Positions 25,309 to 38,581 of a stretch of 64,000 nucleotides of DNA are shown piece after piece. Each line of letters starts with the position of its first letter. The stretch's first letter is position 1. Source of the DNA: Clusia tigrina (taxonomy: Eukaryota > Arthropoda > Insecta > Diptera > Clusiidae); NCBI GenBank assembly GCA_920105625.2, contig OV050033.1, forward strand, positions 14,900,001 to 14,964,000. Reading direction: 5' to 3'. The notes below the pieces were generated by a model. It did no database searches and was not told the DNA's origin. It saw nothing but the letters and a program-made list of their open reading frames with translations. Made by a program: the position numbers and the translations under genes.

Positions 25309-28300
25309 ATCCAACTGAAAGAGTAGCAACTGGTACTATCTTCCACCCTTAGTTTATCCGCATTCTTTTGCACTATCAAGACAGTGGCTTCAATAGGTTT
25401 GCTGCACATATTCAAGGTAAGCCTCAGCACTATTCAGCTCAGTGGCAGCCCAAAAAAAATTTCAAAATACGCATAGAACTGATGAAAAAATCATCACCTT
25501 ATGTAAGTTGAAGGTGGAATCATGTATGTGCCATTCCTTCGGAAAAGTTCGGGTATGAACAAACGAAAAACTACTTCCCACAGGCTACGCAGCTAAGTTG
25601 GCTCTACGGAAAACTTAGATTGTAAAAGTTTGAGCATTTATTTCCCGCCTTCTACATAAAAACTTGCATAAACAAGCTCAAGGGAAGCAAGTGAGCTGTG
25701 TAACACACCCAGCACACACACCTACAAAAAAGAGAACATGCCTGCCTGTCAATGATGTTGCTGGTGTTTGTGTGTCGGAGCATCATGGGATTTGCATATC
25801 TGTGCGCATATGTTAAGGTCAACTGCTGGCAGTAGTTTGCTGCATATGTAATGTTGCCAATGCCAATGAAGAAGAATTCACGAATGCAGCAGGGGCCCAT
25901 TTGCAAATTTTTTCTGCATTTCAAGCAGAGCCGAGCAAAAGAAGCTTAGGGCTTTGTTTGTTGCTTCTGCTGCTGTTGCGGGTGTTTTCTTTTTCACTCA
26001 CAGCTTGTGCTGTGCAACTAAGAGATTGACAGCGCGCACGTATTAGCCAACAAAACTGCGGATACTTGAGAACGTTGGGAAGGAGGAGGGGCGTAGAAGA
26101 AGACTTTTACAAATTCACCGAAATAACAAAAATTAAAGACGTGCGAGGAAGTGCGAGGGTGGTGGGAGCGTCGTGCAGTGGTTGATGGTGTGTCTTCCCT
26201 GTACGTTGATGACTACCATAAGCGACTGGCATGGAAGTTGTGGAACGGTGGAGAGGTGCAGCGGTGCAGCTGCGGAGCGATGGGTGTTGCCGTAAGCAGT
26301 GTTCATATCAGCCCCGTGTGTTAGTGCTGCTATAGAGATTTATTTGATTTTATTTGGAATTGTTGCATTCTCAGACCTTCGCATTTTGCACTGAGCTAAG
26401 AATATTTATCGTAAGATACAGCTTCGTATTTACGGCAAATTATGATCCTTGAATTTCCATTGGGCTGCTCGAATTTTGAAAGCAATTTAGAATTTCTATT
26501 AAAAGTTTTGCATAAAGTTTCTGAAGCAGCTACAATAACTCCAGGCAAATAGTTTGCAATATGGCCTTAACGCCACCGTCATCGACATCGCCATCGCCAT
26601 CATCAACATCGAAATCATCATCATCATCATCGCTATCATCATCATTATCTCCGTCATCATTGTGATCAATACAAAAGTTAATGCAGGAAATTTGAGCATG
26701 TTTTTTGCGTTGCCCCATAATTAAAAGTTTTTTACTGCAATTAAATTGCGAACTTACAAGTTTCCACAGCAATCGACGATTTGCTGTCCCCCATCGTCGA
26801 CCGCCAGAGTAGCGCGTCCGCCAGATTGAAAATTACGCAACAACACGGCAACGCTTTTCCATTCTTCCAACTCCATCCTGTTGGAGTTTATTACGAGCAC
26901 TTTGATATAACGTCTGGATTGCTTATGAGAACGCAGAATGAACGGATACAAGTGGGGAGATAGTAGGAAAAACTGCAATTTCCCATTACATCGCACGCAC
27001 CTTTTGTATGAGAAAGCATCGATATAGCTGCTGATTGCACGATTTGTTACAGTGTCCAGCAGTAATTAAAACTTTCACAACCCTCACCCTCAGTAGCCGT
27101 CTGCAAGGCGTTCAGCACAACTTGAAGGGAGCACAATCGGGGTTGTTGTCTGCAGTGAGCCAAGCAGTAGATAAGCACAAAGGATGCACAAAAGATGCAC
27201 AAAGGATGCACAATAGATACACGAATGAGTCCATTCATTTTTATCACCATTACAAGATGTCAGTTATAGATTTTACACAATTACTCGTATTTATGACACC
27301 AGTAAGAAGCAGATGTCTGTGGTATTCGGGAACAATAGAAACGAACATGAAGCTCCCTTCCTACGAATAGGTGTGCTATTCAGGGTGGAGTGAAAGTGAT
27401 AATATAGAACGAGAATGCAGGTGGTAGACATAATTTTAAAGTCATTTATATCAACAGCTTTATTTGAACCGAGCTGAATTCAGCGACTAGGGCTCGTTTT
27501 ATAAGCTTAACAGTTAGATCAATTCAATTAGGAATGAAAGTTGCTAGACTGGGATTAGAAGTTGCTTCACAATCGTTCTCATCATCGTCATCTGTGTGCT
27601 TCACAGCTCGAACTGTTCTTTAGCCTGGTCAACTAACCTCTTGGGGGACGACATTAAAAAACCTTCCGTCATCATTTTCTACGAGACAATAATGACTAAG
27701 TAACAAAAGTGCTCCATAGCTTGTCATAACTCTCCCCAGGTCAGCAAAAAACCGAAATTCCACCAGTCGCCAGTTGAGATGGAAAAATAAAAACTGTGAT
27801 GGATTCACATTTTACAGCTCTGTCTGCTGAATTTGCTGCCACTAATTCGCTTGATTTGCGCGGTTACGAGTTGTTTCCAAGTGTTATTCAAGAATTAAAT
27901 TTCTCCACCCACCGCCCACACCCCGGGATGAACCCGCTCATCTTCTGTAATTCTCAATTCCAGCTAAAACAATTTTCTATGAAATTCTGTGACAGCTGCC
28001 ACTGCTGGACTGCCAAGCTTTGTATGGAATTGTGAGGGCAACAACAAAAGGGAAAAAGCGGCAGTCATGCTCGCACATTGCTTACTTTGGTGTTGCTGCA
28101 ATATTACTTCTCAACTGCAACGGGTACGTCTTAAGACATAAAATTCGCTGACTGACTGCTGCATGCAACATTTTCTCGTGATGCTTTATTTCGCAATGAA
28201 ATGCGCTTTTCGTGCAATCGCAATGGCAGCGCAGTGTAATATTTTAAGTAATGCCATTAAATTGAAATGGATTAGAGTGGCAACAATAGACGAGGGCGCG

Positions 28301-28869
28301 AGCTGGGTCGCGTTTGGCACAAAGGACTTGAAGCGAAATGCAATTTCGGTATTAAGGGCAAGTGTTGAACTGAAGTCTAAGCAGCGCGCGCCGAAGAGGA
28401 ACGCAGCTGGGGTCGAGCAGACAAAGGCGCAAAGCAACTCAGCTTCAGAGTGAGGCAAATAAATTCTCAGTTAATCTAGAATTTAATCAAAAATTAACTT
28501 TACATTGACTGGCGTGTCCTATTTCGGCTGGAATGAGCCTTTCAGATACGTTTCTGATGGCATCAACTGCCGGAAACGGACTTTCACAGCCTAAGCTTGC
28601 AGGAGGAAGTTGGTTTATAGGTATTAGTGAGAAATTAATGAGAAAAAGAAAGACAACAAGGTGCCAGAATAGTCCACAGTAGATGGGGAAATATGGCAGC
28701 AAATGGTGTGTCAACATGTTGCAAATGTAACCAATAATCGTATGTTTTCACACACAAAAATGAACTACCCTAAGAAAATACTCTAAATTCTGAGTATACT
28801 TTAAGGCGCAACTATACCAACATTCCTTGCTTCTTACAGAAAGAAGGTGCTAAATTAAACTGGATGTCA
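25309..28869. other. Non-coding DNA with an ATC/GAT-rich block
   Basis: An imperfect ATC-repeat region spans about 26578-26672 and produces asparagine/aspartate- or methionine-rich frames on the minus strand that I do not regard as genes. Three 'aaggatgcacaaa'-like words are repeated at 27180-27215. The frames at 27035-27370 and 28163-28453 have no recognisable domain. Confidence 0.45.
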
Positions 28870-29215
28870 GCATGTAAGACCGAGTAGAGTGCCAGTTTCC
28901 AGTAAACTGACAGTAATCAGTTTCAGCCTCTGAATCATATCATCATAAAATCATTGAATAAGAGTTAATCGAGGGGCATTATTCCAGTCACCAGCAACCA
29001 CAAAGTTATTATACAAGATCGATTCTACAAGCATTCATTTGGTGAAGCTTTTATTGCATGATTCTGTGCCGACTTCAGCTTTCACACTGATGCAGCTGCT
29101 ATAAACGAAAATATCATTCTCTTTGTGTGTAATTTTTGAACTATACTTAAATACCTCAAGGGATTCATCTGCACATTTCCTAAAAATTCATGTGCCACGA
29201 AACCTCTTAAATATC
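28870..29215 (-). pseudogene. Probable LINE endonuclease relic
   Basis: One minus-strand frame reads FRKCADESLEVFKYSSKI, then NDIFVYSSCISVKAEVGT, and after a single stop NNFVVAGDWNNAPRLTL. The order fits the apurinic-type endonuclease at the N terminus of LINE ORF2, where a strand reading 'I.S.Y.PP' leads to the catalytic 'GGDFNA..' loop; here VVAGDWN. Only one in-frame stop interrupts about 75 codons. No reverse transcriptase follows, so it is a fragment. Assignment rests on the GDWN motif and spacing. Confidence 0.4.
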
Positions 29216-29610
29216 CCGTAAAGCTGTAATTGTAAATCAGATTTTATTGCCTGCTCATGAAGTAGATTCGCATTTGTATATACATATTTATATGCCTGGC
29301 TTGCTGAGAGCCAACATAATTCAGCAAACAATTTCAAATAAATTTGTTGAAATTAAAATTAATCGATAGACCCTCATTCCGTCCAACGAGACTTCTCGCA
29401 GGAAGTTAAATTGGCATTGTTTACGAGCGCTACGAAGCAGTTCTCCACTTCCACCAGAGGGCTGTGGGTAAATGAATGTGTGCAATTCACCACCAGAGTA
29501 CATTCAATAAATACGTGTGAGTGCATGAGTGCATCATAAACGGTTTTCTGCTGACCCAAATGCCTGTGAGAAGGGCAAATGAGAATGGGAGTACTCGTAC
29601 ACGAATGTAG
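29216..29610. other. Non-coding DNA; minus-strand 195-codon frame judged spurious
   Basis: The longest open frame of the window runs on the minus strand at 29374-29961, but its translation shows no domain and lies antisense to a more coding-like plus-strand segment (29611-29743). Confidence 0.4.
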
Positions 29611-29743
29611 ATGTACCTTTTTACCAATGCCAGTGGCAAAAACGAAAAGAAAATTTACATAGGGAACACGGATAGCAGCGCCATAATTCAGCAACAGCAG
29701 CTCCAGCAGCAGCATCAACATCAGGCCATGTTGCAGCACCAAA
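29611..29743 (+). CDS. Candidate host exon with glutamine-rich end and GTAAGT donor
   Basis: From ATG at 29611 an open frame reads MYLFTNASGKNEKKIYIGNT, then DSSAII, then a Q/H-rich run (QQQQLQQQHQHQAMLQHQ). It meets a consensus donor 'ccaaa|gtaagt' at 29744. Unspliced, the frame would end at 29787 after 58 codons. A tag lies just before the ATG, so the exon either begins here as a first coding exon or uses that AG as acceptor, though the pyrimidine tract there is poor. Q/H runs are typical of fly nuclear and neuronal proteins but also of non-coding CAG DNA. No family is recognised. Confidence 0.25.
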
Positions 29744-30220
29744 GTAAGTGCGCAATAACTACTACGGACAGGCGGGGAGGCAGTTGAAACATGCCAGTGC
29801 GCCGCTCGATCGCTGGATACCTCGCCTGCTTGCGGTGTGCATAATGCGCACATATGCGTGCGTATGCATTTGACATTTATTGCTTTGCTTAGCCTGGTGT
29901 AATCTTGTTTACAACGCTCCAAGATTAATCGACTTAATCTACTCCCCGCAATAGGAAGCAAATTGTGCCACCATTTGGTAGGTCATAAGCAGACGTTTGC
30001 ACCCTTATTTAGCATATACCAATATACTTGAAAACGTGCAATTGTGATTACCGATTTGCATCGGTGGAGTTAGCTGAGTGAGGAGTTGCAGTCACTGATG
30101 GAAGACTGGAAATTTCTTTGAGGTACGTTAGTTGAATGATGGCAGTATTTGGTTTCAATGTTATATTGATGTTTGATCAAGATATTGCTACCACTCTGCT
30201 TGAAATCGTATAAAGTTCGA
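29744..30220. other. Non-coding DNA, nothing recognised
   Basis: No supported element. The minus-strand open frames here continue the antisense frame noted at 29.4-29.9 kb. Confidence 0.4.
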
Positions 30221-30221
30221 A

Positions 30222-30321
30222 GTCGGAAGAATGCAGCACATCTGATGTCGGAAGAATGCTGTACATCTGATGTCGGAAGAATGCAGTACATCTGATGTCG
30301 GAAGAATGCAGTAAGTATATC
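30222..30321 (+). repeat. 25-bp minisatellite, four copies
   Basis: The unit gtcggaagaatgcagtacat+ctgat is repeated at 30222, 30247, 30272 and 30297, the last copy imperfect. It lies in non-coding DNA. Confidence 0.95.
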
Positions 30322-30628
30322 TGATGAAACACAATCATTAATTGAGTCATTTATTGCAGTCAATGCAATGCATAGAGCGACATTGAAATCATTTGAAATC
30401 GATCATGTTTGAGCTCGTTTTTTATTTTGAGTCTTTTAAAATGGAGCGTAAAATTATATCTTCAGAAACTAGAACGAAGGCACTTGAATTCAACAGAGCC
30501 TTCAACGTTATTTCGTCCATGTTTGGTTGAGTTGAAGAATGAGGCTTCGATCGACATATTGGAGCCCCATTATACGCTAAATGAAACTCACATATAGTTC
30601 GATCAAGACAACTTGAAAAAGTAAATGC

Positions 30629-30838
30629 CTTTAATCTTATTTTTATTAATATTTTTATTATTATATCTTACACCATAATTAATTATGAGTGCAGAGGCTT
30701 TCGACTCGAAGAGAAAAGGATTTTATAGAAAGAAACATTTTGGAGACCAAGCCCGTGGCAGGATTTGAACCTGTGACCCTCGGGGTGTGAGTCTAGCATG
30801 CTTGCCACTAGACCACGGAGGGCGACTTGTCTTTAATC
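30629..30838 (-). mobile_element. tRNA-derived SINE, full length with target duplication
   Basis: On the minus strand the element (30637-30830) starts with a tRNA-like head: an A-box-like tggtctagtgg and a B-box ggttcaaatcc about 30 bp further, closing with a gccacgggc that can pair with the head start. A body follows (ggtctccaaaatg, tcttcgagtcgaaagcctct, cactcataattaattatgg), then an AT-rich tail with ATA/TAA units. Both sides carry the 8-bp direct repeat ctttaatc (30629-30636 and 30831-30838), a target-site duplication. Relative to the 22.26-kb copy it lacks about 28 bp of the body, suggesting a subfamily or a deletion. It is not a functional tRNA: the anticodon arm is degenerate and an unrelated body is attached. 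Confidence 0.85.
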
Positions 30839-31010
30839 CATTTTTAAGTGCTAATATGATTTTCAAAATGATTGCATACTTTTAGGGCGTTCGTTTCGTT
30901 GTACATAATACCGGCATTATTCACTCCATTTCTCTGACTACCACTGCAAGTGCTGTGCTCATTTGTTTCTTTCAATACGCATAAGTTCCACTTAACTATA
31001 TCGTATGTGG

Positions 31011-31041
<31 letters not shown>

Positions 31042-33365
31042 ATTAAAATTATTGCGAGTATAAATAAACCTGGCAATTCTGATGTTGCACCTAACAACGT
31101 ACAAAGGTAAGCTTGAACATGCAACACTGGTCAATGCGTACACTCGTAGGTAAGTGGTTCTGCAGCACCTGCGAACTTCGCTGGTCAACATATTTGCGAC
31201 TGCATCATGTATGCCAAGCATACTCCTTCGCTCTATACAAACTAGCTAACAAAGTAATCAATACACAATCACTTGGCGTAAAATGGAAACGCTTCAAGGG
31301 TTCCTTTGCAGCTTGCAAACGGCATTCACGTTCCCACATTAGACGCCGGTGTGCACGCTGCCAGTGTAGATGCCCATACAAAATGCAATTTGAAGCAAAC
31401 CTTTTCCCAATGAAAATATGCAAACAAAAGCAACAAAGCAATCAACTCGAAGTGTTCATACATGAATCGACAGACATGTATGTCAGTGTTGCTTTTATTG
31501 CTGCATTCAACACACTGGCATCTTGCAACACAGCCAGCAAATGTAACGTCCTTACACATAATATGCAAGCTTATTGCCATGCCAGTAGCAACTGGAAAAT
31601 TTAATTATGAACAATTTGTAATTAACGCCAGATCGCTTTTCTCCATTGTAAGGATGAGTATCCGCGGAAAGTATGCGGCGGGTCAGTTGCCGCTTCAGGT
31701 CGCATAACCTTGCTACTTAACGCTGGGATATGATGAAATGTGATTAAGGACATTTCGAGTTTCACGTATTTTCACAGCGAACATAAATAATCAAGAAATA
31801 CAAAGAGAGGGAGAGAAAGAAAGAGATAGAGAGAGAAAAAGATATTACTTGGAAAGACAGCAAAGCTGATGGACTCTGTCAACGGTTTGTTGAATGTTTT
31901 TACCGCAACTTAAAATTGATTTAAGTTATTACTTTGTGGCATCTGTGTGGCACTTTAAACATTCCAAATCACTTGTTTTTCTTTACCAAGGCATTCATGT
32001 TTATTGTTTGTGGTGCCGTTCATTGTACACCGAAGCAACGATGTTCACGTTTAATCAATTTTGGCTACTTCAGTTTTTATCAATAATCACATACAATTCC
32101 CCCATTGTTGGCATCTTTTGTAAAGGATTTTTATATTCAATTTGCTTCTGGCCTAAAGCAGTCTTTTTCATCATTAATCACTGTTCGTGGTTTCCATAAA
32201 GTATTTAAAACTTACACGCTGAATTGAATAGTGTTGTTTAGTGCCGTCAACTGGAAATTACAATTATGCAGATATATTTAGTTCAAACATTTTTTATCTA
32301 GTGCCACTAAAGAATTATGGAGTATAAAACATATTTTATAGTTCTGAACAAATTCCAAAAATAGTTTTATTTTGGCCTCACTCGAAGTAGATAAGTTTCC
32401 TTTGTTGCACAATATTATTCCACAGTTAGTATTGAATTCCACAATGATCCTGCACCTCCTCCCAACTGGTTAATTAATAATCTAAATCAACTAAAGTTGA
32501 AAGTGGTCAAGATGCCCAATTACAATTCAACACATATTTTCGAGCACCCATCAGTTCGCATAGGTCACTAAATAGCCTGGTTTCTTGTGCATTAATTACA
32601 ATTGCCGTCACCCGCATCTCTCTTATTTGATCCATCATTGGAACCGCCGCAAAATATTTGAATCAATTAATCTCTACAGCAAGTCATGGTATACAAGCCG
32701 GTAACGTCAAATAAATTCTGCAGGCAACTGGCTCCCCATGCCACATAAATCAATCATGCCCCTCGAGGCACAGAAACATGTGGAACTCATCGGGAAATCA
32801 AAAACGCCATACGCAATAATAGTGCAAAGTAGCGTGCCTAGCTCCACTAAAGTGGAAGAGAACGCAGTATTCCGCGTACTCACTGATTGAGCAAACATGC
32901 TTCCTGCGCATCCAACTTACAACAATCGCTATTCTCCCCTCCCTATTTGGCACACAAACACACACACTAAAAATAATAATAATAAACTAACAAATATAAA
33001 TACAAAAATGCCAACAATCATCGGGAGCAAGGGTAGTAACAACCGCAACAACAACAACAATAACTTCAATCGTTACAAATTGCAATTTGTGATTGTTGGC
33101 AGTAGTGGGGAAAATGTTGCTATTGTTGTTGTTGTTTGATTTTTTCTATTATTGAAATGAACATACCGCATATTTTTGTATTGATATTTGTACAATAATC
33201 ACAAATACCGAACATAGCCCGAAACAGTTGACTCATTTATGCAATCAACCATGCCTGATTGGCAGCGTATTCGCTCGTTCAAGTGGCAAGTTTACGAATA
33301 TTTCGTGGTTGAGAAGCAGTTGTTCCAGCATCTATGCCAAGACTTAAAGTTTCTTATTTTGAATT
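30839..33365. other. Non-coding DNA with simple repeats
   Basis: Holds a (CA)n run (about 31012-31037), a GA-rich block (31800-31850) and a CAA run (33045-33062) facing a TTG run (33122-33137). The last two could pair around the palindrome acaaattgcaatttgt. The 163-codon frame at 31113-31604 has open shadows on the opposite strand and no domain. Confidence 0.45.
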
Positions 33366-33370
33366 TTTTA

Positions 33371-34948
<1,578 letters not shown>

Positions 34949-35054
34949 TTTTATCTCTCAATACATGAAAGTTCTTTAGATGTCGTTGTGTGAGATATTT
35001 TTCCACCGCTCGTAGGAGGGATCAGTTGCTTGGCCATATTTAACATGCATATGT

Positions 35055-35325
35055 ATAGTGGAGTAGGTAGGTAGGTAAGGCGGCCGCCCGAAGATCGCAC
35101 TTAGGAAATCATTGACCCCTTGTGATACCGCATGAGACAACAGGTTCCATAGCTTTCAAAGGTCCGGCCATTTGGAGCTTTTAATGAAGCAGTTTATGGA
35201 GCTAATCTTTTTACTTGAGATATCTCCCAAAGAGTCCAGAAAGTGGTCGCCCAGGAAAGTGGGCCTCCTTCTGGACAACGCTGGGCACGTGCATAATAGG
35301 TGTACAATGGACTCTTCCTCCTCCT
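35055..35325 (-). mobile_element. LINE 3' fragment with C-terminal coding
   Basis: The minus strand reads EEEESIVHLLCTCPALSRRR, then PTFLGDHFLDSLGDISSKKI and a C terminus ending KSSKWPDL at a stop (complement of 35156-35158). This is the 'ET..H.LC.CPAL..RR...LG' end of LINE ORF2. The 3' UTR has gcggtatcacaagg, ggcggccgcc and a ctacctacctacc-type tail, as in the copies at 13.9 and 53.8 kb. The recognisable coding part is unbroken, so this copy is relatively young. The Cys pair and everything upstream are missing. Confidence 0.8.
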
Positions 35326-36297
35326 ATGGTCGAGTAACTTGATTCGTTAGGAATAGTATATATGGAAAATGTATTCTCAAACGTATCAACTTGTAAATAT
35401 TCCAATAAATTAATTGAAGTCCCATCTTATAGAATATTAGCAACACTGTAAACAAATTCTTATCATTCATATTGTCTTCAGCACTCTTTGGTGTCCTTAA
35501 ACATACCATAATTGTTATGCCCCTGAAAGTATGCGATCATTCTATGTCATGCCGGAACTTTTTTGTTGTGGTTAAGAAAAAATGCCTCCACCTTAAATTA
35601 ATCCTGCTTTAATGTTGCTTCATTATTGACTGTAACACATGCGTGTCTATTTCATTTTACCAAATATTGACATTGACTTTTCTGAATTATGAATTTCTTG
35701 CTCAGCACCATTTGAGGCCAGTTCACCTCTCCAAGCTTCGCTGCAAACAGAATTGGTTGGTTGGATGGATTAAAGCCTATGCATATATTTTAATTTTCTG
35801 CATCTGATAATAACCTTTCTTCGAAAATTATTAAAAGGACAAAAGAGATGAAGAACAAAAGGAAAATGGGAATCAATCAAAGCCCTGCATACTCCTTTGC
35901 CACTCTGCAGGCAACCCAATCAAATCCACATTTCCCGGCACAATGTGCGCGCGTTTTTCACGCATGCTGCGCCCCACACAAAGAGAGCGCAAAATGTACG
36001 CGATGAGAAAAAACTAAAAACGCACGCTCATCATTCAATTTGCAGTTTTCTTTGCTGTAAAACTTTCGCACACTGGCGAAAAAAAGGTAATAAAAATAAA
36101 AACTAGCAAGAGGGAAGAGTGCAGTAAGTAACTACGAGTAGCTCGTAGCTGCCACCTCCGTCGTCTCTGACAGTGCCGCAGGCATTGCCACCGCTATCAT
36201 CATGAAAAGCGTGAAACGAGCTGCACATTTCAACACATGCTCAGCAGCCAGTAAAATGCTTACAAAAAGCGCTTGATTTTCTTAATAATTTATCTAC

Positions 36298-36329
<32 letters not shown>

Positions 36330-37283
36330 TGCATCTCCAGCTCGCTCCACTCTTCCGCTTTCGTTTGGTTACCGCCTCGTTTATTTGCTATGCGCTGAAA
36401 ATGTGTGCAAATAGATAAAATAGTGGTGCCGATTTCTGGGCCATTGTTAAGAGGGCAGAATGTGGGTTGAAAATTGCGAACTGTTTAATAATTGATTAAA
36501 AATGATCCGCACTATTCAGCGGAAGCATTATTTTCGCATTTGGTATTTTTTGCTGTTGTTGTCTTTTGTATTTGGTATTTGCTAATAGCATCGCTTTTTC
36601 CACATTGTTCGGTCGTCTGTTAATGGCACTACGATTTGTTATTTTTCTGTGGTAATTTATGAAATTTTATTTTCATTTATGGCCACCGCAAAACACACAA
36701 AAAACGAATTGATTTATTTTTAATTTACTCTCCGATTAGTATAGGTTTTGTGCATTTGATATGATTTGGTAATAAATCATAACGCAGACATGGCAAAAGT
36801 CCTAATTACATCGATGTTAGTTTTGTAAACATCAAACAACCAATTTTTCCTCTCAATCAACCAAAATCATTATATCATTGTGTATTTCCAATATAATTGT
36901 CGGCTAGAGAATTTGGCTTGGAAATGGTGCAAACAAACGAACACCACCAAAACAGCACCTAAAAGCATGCAACATATTTTCAGATTTTTAACATGAGAGC
37001 ATGTGAATTTCTATGGAACTTTTACAAATTATGCACACTTGGAGTGCATTTGTGATATCGAAAGCATCGAAATCTGGAATGTGGATTTGATTGGGCTGCC
37101 TGCAGAGTGGCATACAATTGGAGGTTCGAGGCTCTCCATATTTCCGTAGTGGATAATTAACACCGCTCCAACTTAGAGCTCTGGTAGCTCACAGTTCATC
37201 TATCTGCAGCCGTGTTTTCAAGTGTTTTAGTACTTGTGCGATGTTGATTAGTGTATGTAACACCCAATAGAGGCAGTGTTATA
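35326..37283. other. Non-coding DNA with a CAT microsatellite
   Basis: A (CAT)n run lies at 36299-36330 and TTG words at 36550-36570. No supported gene. Confidence 0.45.
36299..36330 (+). repeat. (CAT)n microsatellite
   Basis: About ten perfect trinucleotide units. No open protein is supported. Confidence 0.95.
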
Positions 37284-38579
37284 CGAGGGCGGATTGTTAT
37301 TGAAGCTACCTAAGAGGGAAAAAAACATTTTTTTTATTTTTCAAAAACCATTTTTTTCTCAACATAGTCTCCTTTTACTTCGACAGTAAGACGATATTCC
37401 AACTTTTTTATACCATCTGAATAATACGATTTCGGGAACCCCTCAAAATACGCGTTAGTTTCGGTAATCACTTCTTCGTTTGAGATGAATCTTTTACCTG
37501 CGAGCCATTTTTTTAAGTTTGGAAACAGGAAAAAGTCACTAGGAGCTAAATCTGGACTATAAAGTGGATGATTAACCAATTCGAAGTGTATTTCACGTAA
37601 TTTTAGCATCGTATCTAATGCTGTGTGAACCGGTGCGTTGTCTTGAAGAAAGAGCATTTTTTTTCTTCTTTAAATGTGGTCGTTTTTCCTTGATTGCATC
37701 AATCAATTGATCCAATAATGCACGATAATACTTTCCTGTGATTGTGAATCCTTTTTCAAGATAATCGATGAGCAATATTCCGTATGCATCCCAAAATACA
37801 GTGGCCATAACCTTGCCAGCCGATTTCACTGCCTTCGCCTTCTTCGCAGCACTTACACCAGCTTCCACCCATTGTTTCGATTGATTTTTGGTTTCAGGTG
37901 TGTAGTGGTGGACCCACGTTTCATCAACAGTTATTAATCGACGTCAAAAATCAACTGAATTACGCTTTATCATGACCAAACACCGCTGTGAAGTGGTCTG
38001 TCGAACTCGTTTTTGTTCGACACTGAGCAAACGCGGCACCCATCTTGCCGATAGCTTTTTCATATGCAAATGTTCATGCAAAATGTTGAACACACGTTCA
38101 TATGATACTCGTATGTTTACCATTTCAACAATCTCACGCAACTTGACTCGGCGATCGTTCATAACGATATCGAGGACTTTCTTGATATTTTCTTCAGTAA
38201 CCACCTCTTTTGGCCTTCCTGTTGATGGTATTGTTGCAGTGCTTGTTCGGCCGCGTTTAAATTCAGCAATCCAATATTTTACCATGTAATCTGACGGAGC
38301 AGACTCATCGTAATGTTTATCGAGCTTTTCTTTATTCCTCTTTCGCCGTTTTCCCATACAAATAATAGTGTTTAATCACTGCACGAATTTTGCTTTTTTC
38401 CATTTTTCAAGAAACACAAAAGTTGCTTACTTCAAGCGACTACAACAAATAAACTAATCGATGAATTTGGGTGAAATTTTAACAGCTGACGTTTGATAGA
38501 TCGCAATTTCTAAAAAAAAAAGTTTTTGTGTTTGTGCTGCCATCTAGCGCTAGGTAGCTTCAATATCAGTCCGCCCTCG
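37284..38579 (-). mobile_element. Near-complete mariner transposon (1296 bp)
   Basis: The ends are terminal inverted repeats of about 29 bp (cgaggg.. at 37284 and its complement ending 38579) with two mismatches, and TA on both sides (37282-37283 and 38580-38581), the expected target duplication. The length is typical for mariner. It carries one transposase gene, described separately. Mariners move by cut-and-paste through this single enzyme. Confidence 0.95.
37334..38403 (-). pseudogene. Mariner DD34D transposase, three lesions
   Basis: On the minus strand it starts MEKSKIRAVIKHYYLYGKTA (complement of 38403), then LDKHYDESAPSDYMVKYWIA and GRPKEVV (paired helix-turn-helix region with the hinge). 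The linker WVPRLLSVEQ follows, then VDETWVHHYTPE (first D), QDNAPVHTALDT (second D) and YSPDLAPSDFFLF (third D, 34 residues after the second: DD34D), with the stop at 37334. Lesions: a frameshift shortly after the start near 38350, an in-frame TGA at 37942-37944, and one extra A in a poly-A run near 37665. The motifs look most like the irritans group of mariners, from memory. All catalytic residues survive, so inactivation is recent, but no full protein can be made. Confidence 0.92.
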
Positions 38580-38581
38580 TA

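Noticed and set aside
25081..25430. Protein with FPLYFHCIST repeats
   Set aside because: Arises from the 11-bp minisatellite, which is read in different frames in successive units.
26499..26772. Acidic (aspartate-repeat) protein gene on the minus strand
   Set aside because: The aspartate/methionine runs are frames of an imperfect ATC microsatellite.
29374..29961. 195-codon minus-strand open frame, the longest in the window
   Set aside because: No domain or composition bias of a real protein; it begins and ends without splice or promoter support and lies antisense to a more coding-like segment.
30750..30825. tRNA gene on the minus strand
   Set aside because: A and B boxes are present, but the anticodon arm does not fold well and the unit is fused to a shared body, an AT-rich tail and a target duplication: a SINE, not a tRNA gene.
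31113..31604. 163-codon plus-strand open frame
   Set aside because: Two overlapping minus-strand frames are also open and the protein has no recognisable motif.
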